From Lineus longissimus (taxonomy: Eukaryota > Nemertea > Pilidiophora > Heteronemertea > Lineidae), in assembly GCF_910592395.1 (NCBI RefSeq), contig NC_088315.1, positions 14,305,808 to 14,369,807 on the forward strand: DNA of 64,000 bases, given 5' to 3'. Positions 55,610 through 64,000 of this stretch are shown here, in pieces (the first letter of the stretch is position 1; the number at the start of each line of letters is the position of its first letter). The notes beneath the pieces were generated by a model. The model saw only the letters and a program-made list of their open reading frames with translations, was not told the DNA's origin and did no database searches. Made by a program: the position numbers and the translations under genes.

Positions 55610-56037
55610 TCCTGGCTAGATCAAAAAAGGGGGGGAAGCCCGATTGAAGAGTCAAACGCGCATCTTGCGCCATTTTTGATATGCCCTATCTTCAACATCC
55701 AGGCAACCCCTAGTAGACTAGAAAGGACGCAATTTCTTATTGTTGTTTAGCAATAATTCATTCTACACCCTTCAACATGCCTTACTTGCTCTAAGCTCTG
55801 TTGCCGGAAAGAAGATGGTTTTATTACGCAATTCTAGCGCTTTCCGGAGAAGGGGTCTATTACTCTCTATAATATGATTGTAATACCGAGATCAAAATAC
55901 CGGTCCTCCGGTTCTCCCCATTTCTTTCCCCTGGCGGTCCTCCTTAGCTAATATGCCGGTGGTGCCTCCTGGATGGAACAACAGCTCAGCCTTAGGTAAG
56001 TCCTCGTTTCCCACCTCCAATAGGTTGCTGGGATTCG
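55610..56037 (+). other. DIRS 3' untranslated stretch
   Basis: Between the recombinase stop and the internal complementary region. No coding frame or other named element. Confidence 0.5.
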
Positions 56038-56142
56038 ATGCAAAAGTGTTCCATAGGTAAGTTTGAATGACACAAAATGCCCATTTCCTTACAAGAAATG
56101 GCCATTTTGTTAGTTCATACTTACCTATGGAACACGGCCCTC
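56038..56142. repeat. DIRS internal complementary region
   Basis: GATGCAAAAGTG-TTCCATAGG then GTAAGTTTGAATGACAC is the reverse complement of the left outer end. It runs straight into AAAATGCCCATTTCCTTAC and onward, the reverse complement of the right outer end. The join therefore records the circle junction. Confidence 0.9.
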
Positions 56143-56182
56143 CCGCCGTCCCCACAAACGGGACATACTCTTTATTAACGCT

Positions 56183-56400
56183 CAAGAGTAAAGACTAAAT
56201 ATGGCGGCATGAGATCGGCGCGATCTCGCGGGATCGGTCAGGGCGCCGCCTGGCGGCCGAGCTGTTAACTCAGTTCTCCCTTTAGAAAATTAAAGGGATA
56301 CTCTTGTGTTTGAGCCCAAATGGAGTAACATGCAAAAGTGTTCCATAGGTAAGTATGAACTAACAAAATGGCCATTTCTTGTAAGGAAATGGGCATTTTG
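56183..56400 (-). repeat. DIRS right inverted terminal repeat with extension
   Basis: Matches the left repeat in reverse (TATGGCGGCATGAGATCGG and onward to TTCCATAGGTAAGT). It then continues about 45 bp (GAACTAACAAAATGGCC to GGGCATTTTG) without a partner in the left repeat. Confidence 0.88.
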
Positions 56401-58805
56401 ATTTGATATTCCGGACAGTCGGGCAAGTAAATGGTGAAAAATAAACTGGTAGTTGACCACAGAAATTTTTTGATAATCGACAAATTAGACAGACTTTGAT
56501 ATTTCCACTCTTTTCAGCCAACTGGCAGAAAAAACACAAAACACGTCCCCTATTACCCAATTAGCAAAATTCGAAATTAATTTTTTCATCAAATAATTTC
56601 TTTATATCCGTCGACTTGCCACAGCAAATATTTTTTCAATACCTCTCCAACTATGTACTTGAGAGTTAAAAACATGCACTCGTCTAATTGATAGGCCTCG
56701 ACCCTCCAACCTATGAATATTCATTAGTGGTCTTGTCTCGGGGCCGGCCGTTGGCTTGGGCGGTACCATCTTTTGCCTATCCTTTGCGAGGCGGATCAGG
56801 TCTTCAGTTGTTTTCCCCGTTCAATCTTTTACATCGTCCATCCACCCCCCCCCCATGCTCTGCTTCGCGTGTTAGATTGCCAATAGTAGTTTTCGTAGGG
56901 TTCCTTTTGCTCTTGTCATCCTGTGGCCGAATCATCTCAGCTTCCTCTTCTTAGCCACAGCCAGCAAGCTGTCGAAGTCAATCAAAACAATGATATGTAC
57001 TGTGTAGTGTACTTGAACCTAAATTCTTATAGGAGTTGTTCATCGATAGCCAAATATATGTACATATTTACGACAGTCATCACGGAAAGCACGGATAAAA
57101 AAGCCAAGAACCCCATTAACCTTTCTATCTAAAACTGGAACAAAATAATGAGTTGACAGATATTAAGGAACGGATAACCTCTGCAAAGTGGCCTACTGTT
57201 GGGGAGTGAAATTTTATCAGATTTTATTTCAGCATTTATACACTGATCAGTTACTGATGGTATTCGGTAAAGCAGTGAGGAATATGATTGTCTTGTCAGT
57301 TTCGTGAGTATTTTGTTGATAATTCCTAAACGAATTTGATGTCTTGAAGCAAGTATCTGCCAGACTTGGGCGAATCAATCTCAAAATAATTTATCAACTT
57401 AACGATACGGTATAACGAACCGTTTATATCGATGGTTAAGTAGGTTTATAGTAGCCGTCTCCGGTAAGACGTTACCTTCTAATTCAAAAGCGAGGGGAAC
57501 ATTCTTTCCTTGGGCCATTTTTGCGACTGGTAGATCAATAGTTGATGTGTTTGTTGTTTAATGAACGGTCTGGTTTATAGAGAGAAAAGCAAGACAGAAA
57601 CATATGACAGTGAGGTTCACTAAATTTGAACCTAGTCGAAGGATGAAGCAGTGGTCATAGGATGAAACCCCAACAGACTTTAGCAATGCTGTTCATAATT
57701 TTGGAGAAGCCAGAATTCGTCAAGAGCAGGAAGTTATTTGACATTATCACTTTCAATTATTTCATTGAACAATTTTGGTTTTGAGCAACCAAGCCAAGAT
57801 GAAGTGATATTCTTCCTTCTAAATATTATACTTGATATGTCTCTATCTTTATTTCTGGAATTAAATACATGTACCTCATAATGTTCGCGTGGGAGAGTAA
57901 TAAATTGATAAATCAGTGATCTGCTATCTGCCATTGCTTTTGGACTATGTACCCAGTAACATCTTGTATCATATGTTGCCGAACGAAGATACATGCCAAA
58001 GTCTATGATACTCCAACACAAATTGTGCCATTCATTATTTCATAATGAAGTCTTGTTGGACTCTCAGATCTCTCCCCTATACCAATGGTAGTAAATCTCT
58101 GAACTAACTCAACGATGTACGGTACCTGCTATCCTCAAGGGCGATATAAATTCTTCCAAATGTGCAGTTCCTCAAAACAAACAATCCTGATCTTTCATCG
58201 ATGTGGGAATAGGTGAGTAGGTAAACTAACCTACTAACTTCCCGGATGAACCCTGTTGTTCAATCAGCACAAAAACGAATTCCCGTTCAATCAATCACGA
58301 TGTAGTTGCCGAATTTGTTGTGTGTTTTTTTTAATCATAAACTTCCTCAAAGGGCAGAGACCTTGCTATGACACAAAATGATGATTGTCAGGTAAAACTC
58401 GTGTGGAATTCATTCCCACGGGACCTTTCTTGTGTCTATAGGGATGCATTACTTTCACCACTCGTTTACAGTTTCCTAATCGTAGCCCTCCCCAAACTCC
58501 AAACGGGTATCATCTATTCCTCAAACTCGAAAAGAGTCATCGAGAGATATGTTGTTCTGTTTCTACCAACAAGGAGGCACTGGAAAGCCCGTGCGAAATG
58601 GGGAATGGCCAAGTGGGAAGGGGAAAAGTTCAAAGTAATTTTCTGGCTTTTGGATTGGTCTCATTCTGATACCAAATCAAAATATCGTATGGCGTACACT
58701 AAATCCAATCGAACCCATCATACTCCGTTGAAATGTTTATAAACGGTCTTGTTATTCACATTCCATCACCATACCTTCCTCGATTAATCTTATAATTTAG
58801 TTCAG
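56401..58805. other. No supported gene
   Basis: AT-rich sequence with short frames. The frame at 58368-58742 contains no recognised domain. It may hold upstream exons of the terminal exon at 58806, but I cannot define them. Confidence 0.4.
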
Positions 58806-58949
58806 GATGCTGTAGAAAATACCAAGTTCGCCGGGATGGCATATCGGGTTGGATCTGGTGCAGCTTTCAATAACATTGGTGGACAGTTTCTCCCGGGCAG
58901 CAGTTCCCGGGTTGATTTCGGCCAAGATGATAATAAAGATAACTTCTAA
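58806..58949 (+). CDS. Candidate terminal coding exon, function unknown
   Basis: A pyrimidine-containing acceptor (TTTAGTTCAG, ending at 58805) opens a 47-codon frame to a TAA stop at 58947. AATAAA follows at 58958-58963. The peptide (starting DAVENTKFAGMAYRVGSGAA, then a Gly/Ser stretch and an acidic end GQDDNKDNF) has a natural composition but matches no family I know. No upstream exon is identified. The short distance from stop to poly(A) signal is unusual. It could be a chance frame; the coincidence of acceptor, stop and poly(A) signal is the only support. Confidence 0.35.
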   Translation, partial: DAVENTKFAGMAYRVGSGAAFNNIGGQFLPGSSSRVDFGQDDNKDNF

Positions 58950-60899
58950 CAAGAACAAATAAAGACTAGTTAAATTAAAATATTCTTGCTTCATATTGGA
59001 TTACTAACTTGGCCATGAAAGCCTCCAATCGGCGTTATACAAGCAATGCTTGATCTCCGGGCGTAACTGCTCGATCGAGCATTTAGACGGGCGATGGACG
59101 GTCATCTTTTCCCCGCAGGTTTCGTTTGTTAGTATCGGAGTTTTTATGTTGAGTGTTTTCACATCCTACGAACTCCGACGTACCGGTACCAGCCGCATAT
59201 GGCTTGGAGAGTACGTCGTAATTGGTACTTTCGAAGCCGTGAACAGTTGCGAAGCTTCACAAAGAGTCATTTTTGCCAAAGATGACAGATAGTGTACGGA
59301 GTCAAACTTCATATCAAGTGAAGTGTTGTTGCGAAATCTCTTTACTAAGGTTAGTCGTTGCCAAAGTATCAATGATGTGATGAGACGTTCTTCTATCAAG
59401 CACTTATTTGCTGAACAAATAGGAACTATCATCTTAATGAGTCAGATCTCGTCGTTCACTCATTAGTAAAGAACATTTGATACCAAGGAGGAATCCAGTA
59501 TGCAATGGAATTATTCACAACATCCATTTACCATTCGGTGGCCACATGATCCATCCCAGAGTTGACTGTAGCATTGTCTGATCCATTCTCGCATTCATTC
59601 TGATCCATTCTCTGATAACGAAACTGGTTGTGTGAAAACGTCTTGCTAAATAAACTTCGACTGCGGCATGCACTTTTCAGCGCCTCGGTGCAAAACTAAG
59701 CTTTTTGGACGATTTAGAATAGAAATGGAACATGGAGTTGCCTATGATAAAATACAGATTTCAGAAGTATCTGCAAAGCTTTCGGCACATGTATACCTGT
59801 ATGCTTTTGAAGGGAACTTGTGCAGGAAACAACATACATGTATACGTACACACTGAGGAATCTGATGAAGTCTGGTAGTCATAAAGCATGTTTTGAAGCA
59901 AATGAACAGAGGTAGGGAGTTCAGGTTCGGAAACCTATCACATATAAATGATGTTATGGGTTCCTTACAATTATACTTGTTTTGTGTGCATACATCTACA
60001 GCGATATATATATGTGAACATGCAACTATGGTTAGAATCGAGTTGTTTTCACCTTAGATAAACTTCAATTGTGTGGATGATACCAAAGTTGTGTGCCCTG
60101 AAAATTACAACATCTTGGCTTGAATAGATGTTAGGATGTTCTGAAAGTTTGATTACCATGTAAGCGATGTCTACCAGGTGTAATGAAATATCGTTCAATT
60201 TGATTGGCAATGGATCGATATTAACCCACATAAATTTGTAGGATAGTTAGTTTTTAAGTTTTTTTAATTTGGTGTTAGGCCTAACCTGTGGGCATCCACA
60301 GCCAGTTAGAAGAAAGAAAAGAAGAAACGGCGCATTACCATTCCCCTAGAAATAAATTCAAGGGGGACAACCCTGGAGGAAAACACTGGCTTACTTGACA
60401 TTTGTCGGCCCCGTTTCGAAACGGCCCAGGCGAGATCATGGTAAGGTCGCCAATCCCGAAAATAATTAATTCGGTAGCCACCTGCGTTCAACCCTTGTTG
60501 AGGCATCAGCAGTAAAGGTCTTATAAATATCAAATGCTGCAGTAATATAGATTCAAAGGCATCTTACGCACGAGTGCTTGAATTTAGTGTCTGCTCCATA
60601 GCAGCCTACATGTATGCGTTTCGTGCTGGAGCGTCTTGTTTATCTGTTGTTGCTTTAGTCGTGGCTATCCTCTTTCTTCAAGATATAACACTTACCTTGA
60701 ATAGTACAATTTTTGTACATCTTCAAGAGCATATTCTCAAGATTGACAAAGGGCAATGCTTGCAGTCATAGGCCTATACTTCTCAGCTTTTTCTGCAGTT
60801 CACCTGGGGAATGAACAACAAAGAGTCTAAAACTTTTTACACATAATACAACAGGTAATGGCCTTCATATTTCGTCATGTAAATATATAAATAAATATA
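58950..60899. other. No supported gene
   Basis: Beyond the poly(A) signal at 58958, no frame on either strand shows domain character. No repeat copy from elsewhere in the window is seen here. Confidence 0.4.
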
Positions 60900-62510
60900 G
60901 AATTTGTAAAGCGGCTTTCCAGGTCACCCTGCTCAAAGCGCTACCTCCTCCATTTTTTGAAGTGAAGATTGAACAAGTGTGTTTTAAGAGGGGATTTGAA
61001 TTGGGTGAGGGTCTCAGCAGATGTAATTGCTTTGGGGAGTCGATTCCAGAGATAAGGGGCAGCCACGGAGAAACTGCGATCCCCGTACTTTGATTTTGAG
61101 CGAGGTACAAGGAGACACTTTGAACAGGATGACCTGGTAAGGCGCCCACCTTCGTTACGCTGCAAAAGTGAAGACAGATATGATGGCGCAAGTCCACTGA
61201 GGGCCTTGAAACACATCACCAGCACCTTGAAGACAGCTCGGCTCTTTACTGGGAGCCAATGGAGCTGCTTCAAGATGGGGGTGATGTGATCACGCTTCCT
61301 CGGACCACAGATAAGCCCAACGGCTGAGTTCTGTACCCGCTGGAGCGGAGCAATGGTTTGGTCCGGTAAACCGTACAGAAGCCCATTGCTCATATCCAGC
61401 CTCGAGGTGACGTAAGCATGGACAAGGCGTTCAGCACTGGCTTGGTCAAGGAACTTGCGGATCCGACCTATCCAGTACAAGGAGAAGTACATGGATTTAC
61501 ACATGTTGCGAATATGATCTTTCATAGTCATGTTTCTGTCAAACCTGACACCAAAATCTCTGACTGACTCGGAGCTTGAGATGGATACACCATCAATGGT
61601 GATTTCAGGCACTGAACCAAGTCTACGACTTGATACAATGTCCATGAACTCAGTCTTTGGAGCATTTAGAGCTAACTTGTTGACGTGAAGCCACTTTTTG
61701 ACATCAATGATGCACTTTTGAACCTTTTTTACCATGGCAGGACCCTGGACAGGATGACCAGATGGGAAGGAATCTACCAGCTGGTTGTCGTCAGCGTAGA
61801 GCTCAAATGGAACCTGGTTATAATGCATGACATCGCTGAGTGGTATCGTGTAGATGGTATACAACACGGGTCCCAACACTCAGCCCTGGGGCACACTGTA
61901 TCGTAGGGGCACACTACTCGAGATGTTACCGCTGACGCTAAGAGAAAGTTCTATCTTTCAAATTGGAAGAAAACCATTCCAACGCCTGACCCTGAAGACC
62001 AACGCATTCTTGGAGCCTGTCCAGTAGAATGTGATGATCGACAGTATTGAAGGCTGCTAACAAATCTAGCAAAACCAAGAGTACCTCCTCTCCCCTGTCG
62101 AGATATGTCAAAATATGGTCCGACATCTTTAGTAGAACAGTTTCAGTACCATGATTCGGTCGAAAGCCAGATTGAGAGAGTGCTCTGCCATGTGAGATCG
62201 GAGGCGAGCAGCTACTACGCGTTCAATCAGCTTGGACAAATATGAGAGGTTCGACACAGGGCGATAATTTGATAGCAAATCCTTGTCGAGTGATGGCTTT
62301 TTCAGCAGTGGCTTGACAATGGCAGACTTCAAGGAGCACGGGACACTAGCACAGGTCAATGATTTGTTTATGATATTTACCAGAACTGGGAGTACAGGGT
62401 TCAAACACTTCTTCAGGAGCCAGGTTGGAATGGGTCCAACTCACAACTCTTTGCAGGAAGATGCATTATCAGCTTCCTGACCTCATCATGTTCGTCAGTT
62501 GTAATGTAGT
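60900..62510 (-). pseudogene. CR1-like LINE, 5'-truncated and decayed
   Basis: Minus-strand reverse transcriptase C-terminal half. From the 5' side: SCELDPFQPGS (about 62440), the finger region SAIVKPLLKKPSLDKDLLSNYRPVS (62129-62404), palm motif A as DLLAAFNTVDHHILLDRL (61938-62126; Asn replaces the usual catalytic Asp), PQG-stop-VLGPVLY (TGA at about 61881), YADDNQL (about 61800), NKLALNAPKTEF and the tail FKSPLKTHLFNLHF ending at 60941. At least two frame changes and one stop break it. The longest open piece is 312 residues (60941-61879). No endonuclease remains. Its 3' end is AT-rich (TATATTTATTTATATATTTA). Confidence 0.88.
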
Positions 62511-64000
62511 TTCAATTGTTTACCATGTTTTACCCATCTCCGGGTATTGTCGGAGATTATTTTTGAACTATCTTATACCTATGTAACCTGTATATCCGGC
62601 ATTTGTGAATGCTATCTCATTTTGCTAGTGGTCCCTCCAATTTAAAGTTCGACGTCGTTGAAAGCTCCCTGCAAATCCTTGAGCGTCTGACATCAGTTGG
62701 GTTTCCAGTGAAGCAAATAGGGGATAGCGCTACAGCACCATCCACAAAGAGTGTCAATCCCTTTTTCTGAACGATGCGAGGTATTTCCAGTAGATTAGGC
62801 ATCGTATCGTATAGCAGCATAATGTAATGTCAGCTAAAGGCTATTTAAAGATAATTGCTGAAGGCGCTACAACGCACATTTTACATGCGCTAAAGTGCAT
62901 GTACATGTCCAATGGTAACAATTTTCGCCAAAAAAATTTTATGCTAACATCCCGCGAAAGATTTGAGATGAAGCTTTGAAGCAAGGACCTGGCCGGAAAA
63001 GTGCTCTATCAGAAATCAAACTTACTTCACCAGATCCTCTCTTTCCATTTGCTGTTTGAGGCAAATATAGTCGCATAATGACGTGATAAGCAGGTATGTT
63101 GTAATCTGGACCTTTTTTGTAATCAATCGCTGGAGGAATGATTATGTAAGTCAACTGCAAAATCAGTTCATTGATACTGATATCATAGGTAGGACACGAC
63201 CCTTCAGAAACAGTTGGCAGTAAGAGGATCATATACCTTCTGTTTCTAATGTTAATGGTAACCTGACACATTGAAGGTGATACAGCATGACATGTGTAAA
63301 AGGGCGGCATTTTATAAAACAGGCCACTGGTGTGCTAAATGATACTTTGAGTAAAATATTATTTTTAAAATCTGAGAGGCAATACAAGTTTCGTTCGAGT
63401 TTCAGTTTTAGTGGATCAGTTGGCCCCGATCCCAATTTACAGGATTATCCTCCTTTGGAGGAATGGAGTACATACCTAGGTTATGTCCAGTCTGAACATA
63501 CGTTTCCACGTTGCACATAAGGTATAAAATCCTAGCCGAATGCAATATGAGGTTACACTGATGGACTGAGCATATCTGCGGATGTAGGCCTCAGAAAATA
63601 TCACGTGAATAACAGATTTGAGGAGAAAAATATGACTACTATAATTCATGTGGCCCATATCGTTCGTTTAAAGGCCACTGCAGTCGAGACGATTCAACCA
63701 TTTCGGTTTCGACAAATCTTTAGTGTTCAGCAAAGACCTTGTATTTGTTCAATTTTGTTACGTTTTGAGAAAATGACAGGATCCCCCGAAAACAGCTCAG
63801 ATAGAATAGAGAAAACTCAATGGTGCAGAAAAGCAGATTTAATGACGTCTGAAGACAAATACATGTAGTTTGAATCGATTAAAAACACAACGCGATGCAA
63901 AAGTTCAAGATTACATGATGGGGAAAGGTTCCATTTACAGCAGGTTTTCGCCATGTTTATATTGTTTGAAAAGCTTTTGGTTATAGCAAGATACTACAAA
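62511..64000. other. No supported gene
   Basis: Several short frames (for example around 63287-63520) have no recognised domain. No repeat or RNA gene is evident. Confidence 0.4.

Larger units (their letters stand above)
49906..56400 (+). mobile_element. DIRS-type retrotransposon, about 6.5 kb
   Basis: Inverted terminal repeats at 49906-50092 and 56183-56400 rather than direct LTRs. The right one extends about 45 bp farther out, as in DIRS-1. An internal complementary region at 56038-56142 is the reverse complement of the two outer ends joined together, the hallmark of circular-junction replication. Three ORFs follow: gag, RT/RNase H with a methyltransferase-like tail, and a tyrosine recombinase in place of an integrase. 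No target duplication is expected or seen. Confidence 0.93.

Noticed and set aside
58368-58742. 124-residue frame as an upstream exon of the 58806 exon
   Set aside because: It ends in a stop before the acceptor, and no donor in a compatible phase could be chosen without guessing.

Overview
This is eukaryotic, almost certainly metazoan, DNA. It has spliced genes with GT-AG introns, AATAAA signals, a CR1-like LINE, a DIRS retrotransposon, Ty3/gypsy elements, PIF/Harbinger and pogo/Tigger DNA transposons and many MITEs. That repertoire and the AT-rich, AGGCCT-rich background suggest a marine invertebrate (an ambulacrarian or a lophotrochozoan). I cannot name the species. Most of the window is mobile DNA. 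The only confident host gene is a four-exon gene for a small secreted cysteine-rich protein (10612-12763). One further candidate terminal exon lies at 58806-58949.

Layout. 1-10 kb: direct and inverted repeats, foldback MITEs, a tandem repeat carrying AAGATGGCCGCC palindromes, and an 884-bp element with a TTA duplication. 10.6-12.8 kb: the secreted-protein gene. 13.7-15.0 kb: a dead LINE fragment split by a MITE. 15.0-26.8 kb: a nest of insertions. A pogo/Tigger transposase gene is split at a CCGG duplication by a small TGTAA...TTACA element. That element is split by a two-gene Harbinger transposon (Myb-like gene forward, DDE transposase reverse). The transposase intron holds further elements, one inside another, and an 81-bp satellite lies between the two Harbinger genes.

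26.8-32.3 kb: a 5'-truncated Ty3/gypsy element on the minus strand: LTR, C2H2 zinc-finger ORF, integrase, an in-frame 153-bp repeat array, RNase H. 32.3-44.9 kb: a second Ty3/gypsy family arranged as a giant inverted repeat, two 5.2-kb arms of about 99.8% identity around a 2.2-kb spacer. Each arm carries an LTR, an SGNH-hydrolase-like ORF in the env position, and pol. The gag gene is divided between the two halves. 44.9-49.1 kb: Tigger remnants, one with a 119-bp MITE in its transposase. 49.9-56.4 kb: a nearly intact DIRS element with gag, RT/RNase H/methyltransferase-like and tyrosine recombinase ORFs, inverted terminal repeats and an internal complementary region. 56.4-64 kb: mostly unrecognised sequence and a decayed CR1-like LINE on the minus strand.

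The most unusual items are the two gypsy families that each carry a non-retroviral extra ORF between pol and the 3' LTR (SGNH hydrolase-like; C2H2 zinc finger), each preceded by a splice-acceptor-like sequence, and the giant palindrome with its partitioned gag. All similarity statements come from reading motifs; no database search was run.
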